Positions 52,450 to 61,019 of a stretch of DNA of 64,000 bases are shown in pieces. How positions within the stretch are numbered: the first letter of the stretch is position 1; every line of letters begins with the position of its first letter. Source of the DNA: UBA935 sp031556725 (GTDB lineage Bacteria; Bacillota; Clostridia; Lachnospirales; Lachnospiraceae); assembly GCA_031556725.1 (NCBI GenBank), contig JAVBSL010000010.1, forward strand, positions 1 through 64,000, written 5' to 3'. The notes under the pieces are model-generated. The model saw only the letters and a list, made by a program, of their open reading frames with translations, was not told where the DNA came from and searched no databases. The position numbers and the translations under genes are program-made.

Positions 52450-53757
52450 ATGTCATATAATGCAGCATTGGATACCGTCTATAATCACTATCTGACCACT
52501 TATTCGTCTATGCGTCCGTCACAATATGATGCGCACAAGAAGAGTGAGCTTCGCAGTGTATATAATTCCATTGTCAAACTGAATAAAGATTCCCCTCTGT
52601 TTCTTATGAATAATACAAAAGAAACCCAGGAGTTTGCCATCGGCATTAAAGAAAATGCCCAGCAATTACGTAATACAATTGCCTCTTTGGGCGGCTTGGA
52701 TGAAGCCGAAACATTAAATAAGAAGATAGCGTACTCTACCGATAAAAATGTTGTTACTGCGTCATTCGTTGGAAGCTATAACGAAGAGGAGGAAATTCCG
52801 CCCTTCGATATATCCGTAAGCAGTCTGGCTACCCAACAGATTAATCAGGGTAGTTTCCTTCCTGCAGTTGGACGAACAGCGCTTCCTTCTGATTCCTATT
52901 CCTTCGATATTAATATTGCTGATTTAAATTATGAGTTTCAGTTTAATATAAATGACGGTGAAACAAACTCCGATATTCAAAACCGCTTAGCAAGATTGTT
53001 CAACAATGCCGATATCGGTCTTACCGCTGATGTAATCAGTGATGATAAAGGCAACTCCGCTTTACGTCTTACTTCTAATGCTACGGGATTACCTGCCGAG
53101 AAGGAACAGCTCTTCTCTGTCAGCGATGATAAAACAAGCAAAACAGCCGGCGCCGTTTCTTATTTTGGTTTAAACACGGTTGCCCAAAATGCTTCCAATG
53201 CCGAATTTATATTAAACGGCGATGAGCGTGTTGCCCTTTCCAATCATTTTACGGTCAGTAAGATGTATGAGCTTAATCTGCATGGAGTCAGTAAAGATGA
53301 CAGCGAACCGGTTCATATCGGATTAAAGACAGACATGGAATCTTTAAATGAAAATATTAACAGTTTGATTAATGGTTACAATTCCTTTGTCAGCACTTCT
53401 TCGGCTTATACAGATGCATATCCTAAAAGCAATCGTATTTTAAGCGATATGAAAGGAATTGCCAATCTATATAAAGAACAAATGTCTTCTTTAGGACTGC
53501 AGGTTCGGGAAGACGGGCAGATTCATCTTGAAGACAGCGATAAACTGAATGAAGCTGTTTCCGGTGAAAGTTCTGACCGCCTGGCTGCTGTAAAGGATTT
53601 TACCAATGCGGTATTGCGCAAGACTAATCAGGTATCCTTAAATCCCATGGAATATGTAGATAAGAAAATTATTGCTTATAAAAATCCGGGACACAATTTT
53701 GCCAATCCCTATATAACCAGTGCCTACAGCGGCATGATGTTCAATAGCTATTGTTAA
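52450..53757 (+). CDS. FliD-like (flagellar hook-associated protein 2-like) protein
   Basis: A 435-residue protein without signal peptide or membrane helices. The middle (FDISVSSLATQQINQGSFLP, then repeated beta-rich segments) and the end (LRSL-like MSSLGLQVREDGQIHLEDSDKLNEAV) resemble the capping protein FliD, though the usual N-terminal coiled coil is replaced by a helical region and no flagellar genes adjoin. The ATG follows GAAAGGAGG. It may cap or decorate flagella or a related surface structure; the call is moderate. Confidence 0.5.
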   Translation: MSYNAALDTVYNHYLTTYSSMRPSQYDAHKKSELRSVYNSIVKLNKDSPLFLMNNTKETQEFAIGIKENAQQLRNTIASLGGLDEAETLNKKIAYSTDKNVVTASFVGSYNEEEEIPPFDISVSSLATQQINQGSFLPAVGRTALPSDSYSFDINIADLNYEFQFNINDGETNSDIQNRLARLFNNADIGLTADVISDDKGNSALRLTSNATGLPAEKEQLFSVSDDKTSKTAGAVSYFGLNTVAQNASNAEFILNGDERVALSNHFTVSKMYELNLHGVSKDDSEPVHIGLKTDMESLNENINSLINGYNSFVSTSSAYTDAYPKSNRILSDMKGIANLYKEQMSSLGLQVREDGQIHLEDSDKLNEAVSGESSDRLAAVKDFTNAVLRKTNQVSLNPMEYVDKKIIAYKNPGHNFANPYITSAYSGMMFNSYC

Positions 53758-53797
53758 AACATGGAAACACCCCCTATAAGGGAATGTTTCCATGTTT
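53757..53797. terminator. Shared bidirectional terminator
   Basis: Perfect 13-base arms AAACATGGAAACA / TGTTTCCATGTTT; the plus-strand side is followed by CTTTTTA. It starts at the FliD-like stop and, on the other strand, covers the last codons (KHGNIPL) of the carboxyltransferase gene. Confidence 0.8.
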
Positions 53798-55399
53798 CTT
53801 TTTAGGTGCTTCTATCTTTTTGCTTTTTAATCCTTTTAGTGCTTTCAATAACCGGGCTCTGGACTCCTCCGGTTTGATCACTTCATTAACGAACCCCCTG
53901 CTGGCTGCCACATATGGGTTTAGGAAACGGTCTTCATATTCCTTCTTACATTGCTCACGCATCGCTTCCGGATCTTCCGCGGCTTTAATCTTCCTTTTAA
54001 ATGCAATATTTACCGCACCTTCCGCCCCCATCACGGCGATCTCGGCAATCGGCCATGCAAACACCATGTCTGCTCCCATTTCCTTAGAATTCATGGCAAT
54101 ATAGGCACCACCGTATGCTTTTCGCATTATCAATGATATTTTCGGTACCGTGGCTTCCGAGTAGGCATACAGCACTTTGGCACCGTGGCGGATAATACCA
54201 TTGTGCTCCTGCGCCGTACCGGGCAAAAACGCCGGTACATCCACTAACGTAATAAGGGGCAGGTTAAAACAATCGCAAAAACGAATAAAACGGGCTATCT
54301 TATCGGAAGCGTGATAATCCAGTGAACCACCCATGGCCGCCGGCTGATTGGCCACAAATCCAACCACTTCGCCGTCCATTCTTCCAAAGCCTACCACTGC
54401 ATTGGCGGCAAATTCTTTTTGCACTTCAAAAAAGCTGCTGTCATCGGCGATACAGTCAATCACTTCTTTTACGTCATAGGCATGTCGCGAATTATCCGGT
54501 ACAATGCTTTTAATGCGATTGGCTTTTTCCTTTTCATTATTGGCTAAAATATTTTTACCCAAGGGTCCGATCTTGGAAAGTACTTTATTGACATTAAACA
54601 CCATCGACTGCTTATTACTGTCCTTAACCACCGGAGCTTTTTCTTCAAAATTACCGGGCAGGTAAGTCAGCAGCTTGCGGACTCCCATCAGGCACTCGCC
54701 TTCCGTATCATATGTGAAGTGCGAAACACCGCTTTTTTCTGCATGTACCTTAGCTCCACCCAGTTCTTCCGGGGATACTTCTTCATTTATAACTGTCTTG
54801 ACCACATTGGGTCCGGTAATGAACATCTTGGAAATATCCTTTACCATAAAGATAAAGTCACAAATTGCCGGTGCATAACAGGCACCTCCCGAGCATGGCC
54901 CTAAAATAATCGCAATCTGGGGAATCATTCCCGATGCTTTGGTGTGACGTAAAAACATCCCGCTGTATCCGCTCAGAGATGATATCCCTTCTTCAATACG
55001 TGCACCGCCACTATCATTAATACAGATCAGGGGTGCCCGCATCTGCATGGCCATGTCCTGAATATGACAGATTTTAATGGAATGATATTCCCCTAACGTT
55101 CCACCGATTACCGTGAAATCTTCACTGGCCACAAAAACCATCCGGCCATTTACCTCACCGTAACCGGTTACTACTCCATCACCGGCTGCCCGCCGCTTAT
55201 CCAGATCAAAGTCATCGATTCGGGACTCAATAAATCCATCCACCTCCACAAAAGTGCCCTTATCCAGCAATACCTCTATTCTCTCCCTGGCTGTCATTTT
55301 ACCGGCCTGATGCTGTTTATCAATTTTATTTAATCCGCCGCCCAGCAGGGCCTTTTCTCTTCTCTCGTCCAAATCTTTTAATGCATCGTTCCAATTCAT
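53774..55399 (-). CDS. Acyl-CoA carboxylase/decarboxylase carboxyltransferase subunit
   Basis: The 541 residues form the two-lobed crotonase-type carboxyltransferase of propionyl-CoA carboxylase beta / methylmalonyl-CoA decarboxylase alpha (KMTARERIEVLLDKGTFVE; GGARIEEGISSLSGY; GPCSGGACYAPA; FLPGTAQEHNGIIRHGAK; MRKAYGGAYIAMNSKEMGAD). It moves a carboxyl group between biotin and an acyl-CoA. No biotin carrier, biotin carboxylase or membrane decarboxylase gene is near, so its partners and direction are unknown. A FabT-like palindrome at its promoter hints at a fatty-acid role. Confidence 0.9.
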   Translation of the reverse strand: MNWNDALKDLDERREKALLGGGLNKIDKQHQAGKMTARERIEVLLDKGTFVEVDGFIESRIDDFDLDKRRAAGDGVVTGYGEVNGRMVFVASEDFTVIGGTLGEYHSIKICHIQDMAMQMRAPLICINDSGGARIEEGISSLSGYSGMFLRHTKASGMIPQIAIILGPCSGGACYAPAICDFIFMVKDISKMFITGPNVVKTVINEEVSPEELGGAKVHAEKSGVSHFTYDTEGECLMGVRKLLTYLPGNFEEKAPVVKDSNKQSMVFNVNKVLSKIGPLGKNILANNEKEKANRIKSIVPDNSRHAYDVKEVIDCIADDSSFFEVQKEFAANAVVGFGRMDGEVVGFVANQPAAMGGSLDYHASDKIARFIRFCDCFNLPLITLVDVPAFLPGTAQEHNGIIRHGAKVLYAYSEATVPKISLIMRKAYGGAYIAMNSKEMGADMVFAWPIAEIAVMGAEGAVNIAFKRKIKAAEDPEAMREQCKKEYEDRFLNPYVAASRGFVNEVIKPEESRARLLKALKGLKSKKIEAPKKKHGNIPL

Positions 55400-55461
55400 G
55401 ATTCGTCCTCCTTATGAATCGCAAATATATTTGATTTCCAAATACTTTTAATATATAATTA

Positions 55462-55502
55462 TTTGATATTCAAAGTATTATGTTATAATATACCACGGTC
55501 AA
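55462..55502 (-). promoter_or_regulatory. Carboxyltransferase promoter with FabT-like operator
   Basis: On the minus strand TTGACC (55497-55502) and TAATAC (55475-55480) are 16 bases apart. TTTGAATATCAAA (55462-55474) follows directly over the expected start point; it matches the TTTGA-N3-TCAAA core of FabT-type operators that control fatty-acid synthesis in Firmicutes. Confidence 0.5.
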
Positions 55503-55531
55503 TTGTTTTTTACAACTTATTTTTAAATTTA

Positions 55532-56650
55532 TTATAAGCTTTCTTTATCTACCATATCTAATGCCGCTTCAATTACTTTATCCATATCATAATAGCGGTA
55601 CTGCCCTAACCGACCGCCAAATAAAATATCTTTTCGCGTGTCTGCCAATTCCTTATATCGTTCAAAAAGTGCCGTATTCCGGTCATCATTAATCGGATAA
55701 TAGGGTTCTGAACCTTCCTGCCAGTTCTCCGGATACTCTCTGGTAACTACCGTCCCATCACCTTGCCCAAATTCAAAATGCTTATGCTCAATGATTCTGG
55801 TATAAGGAACTTCCCGCTCAGTATAGTTCACTACCGCATTGCCCTGCCAGTTGTCACATTCCGGTAAATCCTCTGTTTCGAAGCGCAGAGAGCGATATTC
55901 CAGATGACCTAATGAATAATCGAAGAATTCATCGATCATACCGGTGTAAACGGTTTTTCCAAAGGTAATCCCCTGCTGTTTGGCAATAAATGCTTTGTAT
56001 TCCATACCCATTCGTACCGGAATATCCTGAAGCATTTCAGCAATAATCTGAGTATAACCGCCTTTGGGTATACCCTGATAGGGATCGTTAAAATAATTAT
56101 TATCATAAGTAAAACGTAAGGGCAGGCGCTTTATAATAAAGGCCGGCAGCTCTGTGCAGGCTCTTCCCCACTGTTTCTCGGTATAGCCTTTCACCAGCTT
56201 TTCGTATACGTCCGTTCCGACCAATGATAATGCCTGTTCCTCAAGATTAGCCGGATCTGCAATCTGCAATCCGGCTATCTGTTCTGTAATTTTTCTTTTG
56301 GCTTCCTCAGGGGTTTTCACTCCCCATAATTTATGGAAGGTGTTCATGTTAAAAGGTAAGTTGTATAACTCGCCCTTGCAAATCGCAACCGGAGCATTGA
56401 TATAGTGGTTAAACTCGGCAAATTGGTTTACATAATTCCATATTTTTTGATTGGATGTATGGAAAATATGGGCACCGTATTTATGAACCTGAATACCGCG
56501 AACATCATACGTATATATATTTCCCGCCATATGATCTTTCTTTTCGATTACCAGACAGGATTTACCTTTTTTCTTCATCTCATGGGCAAAGACTGCGCCG
56601 AATAATCCGGCACCTACTATAAGGTAATCGTAATGCTGCTCTCCCATCAT
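55532..56650 (-). CDS. glf: UDP-galactopyranose mutase
   Basis: A flavoenzyme that converts UDP-galactopyranose to UDP-galactofuranose, the donor for galactofuran-containing surface glycans. The 372 residues begin with an FAD-binding GAGLFGAVFAHEMKKKGKS and include the conserved HKYGAHIFHTSN and YTEKQWG. Two adjacent ATGs are possible; the second is better spaced from GGAGGG. It opens the surface-glycan region. Confidence 0.95.
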   Translation of the reverse strand: MMGEQHYDYLIVGAGLFGAVFAHEMKKKGKSCLVIEKKDHMAGNIYTYDVRGIQVHKYGAHIFHTSNQKIWNYVNQFAEFNHYINAPVAICKGELYNLPFNMNTFHKLWGVKTPEEAKRKITEQIAGLQIADPANLEEQALSLVGTDVYEKLVKGYTEKQWGRACTELPAFIIKRLPLRFTYDNNYFNDPYQGIPKGGYTQIIAEMLQDIPVRMGMEYKAFIAKQQGITFGKTVYTGMIDEFFDYSLGHLEYRSLRFETEDLPECDNWQGNAVVNYTEREVPYTRIIEHKHFEFGQGDGTVVTREYPENWQEGSEPYYPINDDRNTALFERYKELADTRKDILFGGRLGQYRYYDMDKVIEAALDMVDKESL

Positions 56651-56666
56651 TTCCCTCCACTATTCA

Positions 56667-57002
56667 TTACACTTCCCGATACTTCTCCAATTGGGAATAG
56701 TCACTCATCATTTCCAAAATCTTTGTACGGCCCTTTTTATTCAACATAACGTATGATTGCAACACTTTATTTTCCAATATTTTTTCCCCCAGATCCCGTC
56801 CTTCTTCCAACGAAGAAAAATCAACCGGGTTTAAACTTAATTTATCGCACATCTTTATCACTGTTCCGTAAGCCATTCCTTCAACTCCCCGTTCCAAAGT
56901 GGTAACCAACGTACTGTATGGAATTCCGATTTCCATTGCAAACTGCCGCACACTTTTATACTGAGACAAAATCTCTTTTTTAAGAACTTCTGCCTTTGTC
57001 AT
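56667..57002 (-). CDS. Small XRE-type DNA-binding protein
   Basis: A 111-residue protein with an N-terminal helix-turn-helix (SVRQFAMEIGIPYSTLVTTLERGVEGMAYGTVIKMCDKL, about 17-55) and a short helical tail. It lies 16 bases before glf and may be co-transcribed with it. The target is unknown. Confidence 0.75.
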   Translation of the reverse strand: MTKAEVLKKEILSQYKSVRQFAMEIGIPYSTLVTTLERGVEGMAYGTVIKMCDKLSLNPVDFSSLEEGRDLGEKILENKVLQSYVMLNKKGRTKILEMMSDYSQLEKYREV

Positions 57003-57109
57003 AGAGCTTTCCTCCTATCACGTCTATTATGATAATGGAATTATAACACATCAGCAAAATTTCGTCACCTTCTCTTTTAATCCCTTATAACATCTTAACA
57101 GTTTTCCTT

Positions 57110-57349
57110 TTATTCTTCCTTTTCAATTCCGTCAAATTCACCAGAATCGAAAAATTCCTTCAGGGTAATGTCAAATCCATCACAAAGTTTACCGATGGTC
57201 AGGACTCCCGGATTTTTCGTTGATTTATCGAGAATATGCATAAGCGTCGTCAGGGGAACTGCAGACTTATAGGCCAGTGCATAGTAAGATAACCGCCTTT
57301 CTTTACATAAATTGTTAATACGTTCAATTAGCATGTCTTGTGCATTCAT
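57110..57349 (-). CDS. Small XRE-family regulator
   Basis: A 79-residue protein that is essentially one helix-turn-helix domain (RRLSYYALAYKSAVPLTTLMHILDKSTKNPGVLTIGKLC). The ATG follows AGGAGAGAAG. Two matching palindromes in the upstream 130 bases suggest that it regulates itself. Confidence 0.8.
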   Translation of the reverse strand: MNAQDMLIERINNLCKERRLSYYALAYKSAVPLTTLMHILDKSTKNPGVLTIGKLCDGFDITLKEFFDSGEFDGIEKEE

Positions 57350-57405
57350 CTTCTCTCCTATTCTGCCTGCTTATTCATTGCAGGCCGTACCGAAGGTCTT
57401 GCCTT

Positions 57406-57465
57406 CCGAATTTGGTATCATTGCTATTTTAGCGCAATTCCAGCAAAAATTATTACCAAATTTGG
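57406..57465. promoter_or_regulatory. Twin candidate operators before the XRE gene
   Basis: CCGAATTTGG (57406-57415) and CCAAATTTGG (57456-57465) share one core, exactly 50 bases apart, bracketing the promoter region between 57482 and the XRE gene. The second is a perfect palindrome. Confidence 0.45.
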
Positions 57466-57481
57466 CACTAGGAGAGAATCT

Positions 57482-58396
57482 TTACATTACTTCTCTTAAA
57501 TCTTCAATTAATTGCTCTGTACGTACTTCTTTTCCGATATCATTTAAATGAACCGAAGAATCATAAAAATATGCAAGGGGATAAGTGTAGTCGCTCAGAT
57601 CGGATATCATCGGACAGTCCAATTCCGTGTCTAAATCCTCCTGTAATTTCCCCATATCCGAACTTAATATTTCATCCAGCACGGGCGGGCAGCTCATATA
57701 TAAGACAGCGTCTTTTTCCTTTATATATTCGTTCAATTCATTCCAGTAATCTTTCATTTCTTCCGACAACTTAATATGTGCAAAATCATCATAATCGCCT
57801 TCTGACATGATGCACTCTGTTTTTGGATATACTACATCACCATGATCGTTAAAGGCCTCTGCCTGATAACAATCTCTTTCATCGTTCGGGGCGTCTGTTC
57901 CCCATAAAAATTTTTCTTTGGCACGGCTGAAATATGTGGGAAAAGCCTTCACCATTTCCAAATAATCCTGCGTTTTCAGAACAGACCATAGCTGCAGATT
58001 ATCTTCCAAAGCTGTCCATGCCAATGGATAATTTTTGATATCGGTAGTCTGTTCTCCATAATCCTCCGGCATGATAATTACGATATCACCTTCGCTTATT
58101 TCTTCTTTTATCAGTTCGGAGTGAAATGCTTGTCCCAATCCGGCATTTAGTCCCATATTGACCACCGGCATGCCAAAGGCATCTTCTAATTTAAGAGAAT
58201 CTACTCCAAAAGCTACGTTGGAACCGCCTACTAAAATTATTTTAGGTTCCTGTATTTCCTGAAGTCTTTCATATTTGTCCACAACTGCTCCGGTATAGGT
58301 GGTCCGGTACTGAGGCATAATAACTTTGAACAATAAAAAGCTTAAAGAAAATATCACCAGTGATAATTTGAATACTATCTTTATTCTTTCCTTCAT
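57482..58396 (-). CDS. SGNH-like secreted/membrane-anchored protein, MBOAT partner
   Basis: A 304-residue protein with an N-terminal membrane anchor (about 8-28) and an extracellular domain opening with IILVGGSNVAFGVDS, a variant of the SGNH/DltD-type nucleophile motif, and later VHLND near the end. It follows the MBOAT gene by 15 bases. DltD- and AlgX-like partners hand acyl groups from MBOAT proteins to surface polymers, a likely role here. Confidence 0.65.
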   Translation of the reverse strand: MKERIKIVFKLSLVIFSLSFLLFKVIMPQYRTTYTGAVVDKYERLQEIQEPKIILVGGSNVAFGVDSLKLEDAFGMPVVNMGLNAGLGQAFHSELIKEEISEGDIVIIMPEDYGEQTTDIKNYPLAWTALEDNLQLWSVLKTQDYLEMVKAFPTYFSRAKEKFLWGTDAPNDERDCYQAEAFNDHGDVVYPKTECIMSEGDYDDFAHIKLSEEMKDYWNELNEYIKEKDAVLYMSCPPVLDEILSSDMGKLQEDLDTELDCPMISDLSDYTYPLAYFYDSSVHLNDIGKEVRTEQLIEDLREVM

Positions 58397-58411
58397 GCCT
58401 CTTCCTCCTGT

Positions 58412-59812
58412 TTAAAATTGCGAATATATAAATTCACTTTGAATACTGTCCCCACCATAGACTCCTGTAAACAGGATTCCCAAAATCAAACAAAAATACA
58501 CAATCCACCGGAAAATCACATTTTGATCTGCCAGCTTGTCCAATAAATTGCCTTCCTTATTTATATAATCAGTTAATAACAAAACAATCAGCAAAATAAT
58601 AACCAGGATAAAACTTTTTGCTTCCAGCCCCAATGAAAAAATGCCGCCACCCAAAAATGTTTTAAGATTCCATACCGTACACATCCTTTTTATTATTGCA
58701 AAAGCATCCCCGGCACTGTTGGCGCGGAAAAATATCCATGCAAAATCCACTATAATAAATGTAATAATTCCCTTACTTAATCTAAACGAGAAAGGTGTGG
58801 TCCGCACATTATATTTTTGATAAAACCGTTCTTTTATGGGCCTTAACAGCTCACCCAGCACCTGGCAGGCACCATGAACACCGCCCCAGATAAGATAATT
58901 CCAGTTTGTCCCATGCCATAATCCACTGGCCAGAAAAGTCAGCATAATATTACGGTATTTTATTAATTTACCATGACGGTTACCGCCCAGCGGAATATAC
59001 AGGTAATCCCGAAACCATGTACTTAAGGATATGTGCCACCTTTGCCAAAATTCTCTGATAGACGTGGCAAAATACGGCTGCTTAAAATTTTCGGTAATAT
59101 CATATCCCAAAATCAGGGCTGCACCCCTGGCAATGTCAGAATAGGAAGAAAAGTCCGTATATACCTGAAAGGCAAAAAATATCGTTGCAACAATAATTTC
59201 CGGACCGCCATAATTTGGGTAATTGTCGTAGACATTATTGACCAAAATCGCAATCCGGTCAGCAATGACCATCTTCTTAAAAAATCCCCACGTCATCAGC
59301 AGCAAGCCATTTTTTACACGATTATACTCATAGTAATGCGGTTCCCTGATTTGAACCAGAAAATTTTTGGCCCGTTCAATAGGGCCGGATGATATCTGGG
59401 GAAAAAAAGAAACAAACAATGCATATTTGGCGAAGTTCTTTTCTACCTCTGTCTCCCCGCGATATACATCCATCGTATAAGTAAGGGCTTGCAATGTATA
59501 AAAGGAAATTCCGACAGGAAGGACAAAATGAGGATACCTAAAAATTACCATAATAGCTAATGTCAGTCCGAAGTTCAAAGCCACCCACAGCTTCCGTATC
59601 TGCGGCCGCTTCGTCCATACAATCAGTAGACCGCCAAGATACGTGATCATTGTTACCGCCAGAAGTATGAGCAGGTAATAAGGATTCCATGACATATAAA
59701 AGTAATAGCTGGAAATCAACAGACCGATCCATCTCACTTTGACCGGAAGTAAAAAATTGATTAATAATACTATTGGAAAAAAAATTAAAAATTGAACGGA
59801 ATTAAAAATCAA
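58412..59812 (-). CDS. MBOAT-family O-acyltransferase (AlgI/DltB-like)
   Basis: A 466-residue polytopic membrane enzyme that passes acyl groups across the membrane to extracellular polymers. The catalytic His is H300 in SGLWHGTNWNYLIWGG; SSGPIERAKNFL and FWQRWHISLSTWFRDYLYIPLGG are typical of AlgI proteins. It starts at TTG, overlapping the preceding gene's stop (TTGA). It sits between two SGNH-like genes. Confidence 0.92.
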   Translation of the reverse strand: MIFNSVQFLIFFPIVLLINFLLPVKVRWIGLLISSYYFYMSWNPYYLLILLAVTMITYLGGLLIVWTKRPQIRKLWVALNFGLTLAIMVIFRYPHFVLPVGISFYTLQALTYTMDVYRGETEVEKNFAKYALFVSFFPQISSGPIERAKNFLVQIREPHYYEYNRVKNGLLLMTWGFFKKMVIADRIAILVNNVYDNYPNYGGPEIIVATIFFAFQVYTDFSSYSDIARGAALILGYDITENFKQPYFATSIREFWQRWHISLSTWFRDYLYIPLGGNRHGKLIKYRNIMLTFLASGLWHGTNWNYLIWGGVHGACQVLGELLRPIKERFYQKYNVRTTPFSFRLSKGIITFIIVDFAWIFFRANSAGDAFAIIKRMCTVWNLKTFLGGGIFSLGLEAKSFILVIILLIVLLLTDYINKEGNLLDKLADQNVIFRWIVYFCLILGILFTGVYGGDSIQSEFIYSQF

Positions 59813-60807
59813 TTGTTTTTTGTCTCCTCGTATTTCAGTATTATATTCGATAGGTAATCGGCATATAATTTTCTTCCCGCTCCGGTCAGGTGGACGCCGT
59901 CTTCCAGATAGTCTTCGGCTGTGTATCCATTAATTCCCAAATCCAGATAGGCATCCATAAACACAGATCCTGTAGAATTAGCTACGTACTCACAGGTTCC
60001 TTTATAATCAAATAATGTTCCGTAGCCGTTGTTAAGAACATTTCCATCTCCGACCATAACACCATCATGGAAAAACCGGGAATAATGGGGAGAGCATAAG
60101 ATGATCGTAGCATCCGGTGCCACCTCCTGCAGATTAGATACCGCAACCCGCAGTGCGCCCACATATGTGGTCATATCCAGGGGATTCGAACTGCTCAGCG
60201 GAACTGCGCGGAAGAAATCATTAAGACCATATTCCACTACAAAATAATCCGTATTGCCCGGATCTACCGTTTCGAAAATCTCCTTTGCTCGGGTTCCCTC
60301 AATAGGATCCGTATTGACATATCCTGCCAACATCAGTGTAAGGCCTACCAGACTTTTGGATGTCCATTTGCTGTGCTCCTGTGGTTCTCCCACTTCAAGA
60401 GATGCGCTGGTCCCGCCAATGGACAAATTATATACATTCGCATCACATGCCACACCTACCAGATAGGCAATACCCGTGCCATCTCGATGGTTGTCTAAAA
60501 TACTGTCTCCCAGGAAAACAATTTGCAGGTCATTGGGATCCACTTCGTTTGCCTGATCATGCTCTGTAATGACCTGTTCCTCCGGCGGTTCCTGCAACGG
60601 AACATCCAAAGTAACTACACTTGGAGAAGGGCTGGCTTCCTCAGTTTCCGCCATCTCTTTTTCCATCACTTCTCCTGTTTCTGTGATAATAATGTTTTCA
60701 CCATTGGTATTTTGACCTTCATCCACATCCTGCCTGGGACTGCATCCCAGTATGTTAAATGCTAAAGTAAATACTATAATTACTGCAACGACAATTTTTC
60801 TTTTCAT
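59809..60807 (-). CDS. SGNH/GDSL-hydrolase lipoprotein
   Basis: A 332-residue lipoprotein: signal ending ILGCSPR, an acidic linker, then an SGNH hydrolase with nucleophile S102 (FLGDSILDN), a GGTSASLE block II, YGLNDF (block III) and D303-G-V-H306. It probably removes or transfers acyl groups on a surface polymer together with the MBOAT protein whose gene overlaps its 3' end. Confidence 0.88.
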   Translation of the reverse strand: MKRKIVVAVIIVFTLAFNILGCSPRQDVDEGQNTNGENIIITETGEVMEKEMAETEEASPSPSVVTLDVPLQEPPEEQVITEHDQANEVDPNDLQIVFLGDSILDNHRDGTGIAYLVGVACDANVYNLSIGGTSASLEVGEPQEHSKWTSKSLVGLTLMLAGYVNTDPIEGTRAKEIFETVDPGNTDYFVVEYGLNDFFRAVPLSSSNPLDMTTYVGALRVAVSNLQEVAPDATIILCSPHYSRFFHDGVMVGDGNVLNNGYGTLFDYKGTCEYVANSTGSVFMDAYLDLGINGYTAEDYLEDGVHLTGAGRKLYADYLSNIILKYEETKNN

Positions 60808-60977
60808 TCTGCTTCCTCCCAGCTGTTACTCTATAATGGTTATACTACCACAAAAAAAATAAAATATGTGGCTCTTCCTGCAATATTAAATTTTATTCTG
60901 TTAACCTTAATAATTCCTTAATAACTTCTTCCATAATTATTTTATTCACCTTTCTGTTTTTTCATTCATAAACTAAA

Positions 60978-61012
60978 AATCCGGAAAGCCAAGTGATTCA
61001 GCTTTCCGGATT
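60978..61012 (-). terminator. Terminator of the membrane-protein/aminotransferase genes
   Basis: Perfect 12-base arms AATCCGGAAAGC / GCTTTCCGGATT, 11-base loop, followed by TTTTTAGTTT on the minus strand, just beyond the stop at 61020. The remaining 60808-60977 is AT-rich with no gene seen. Confidence 0.9.
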
Positions 61013-61019
61013 CCTATTC

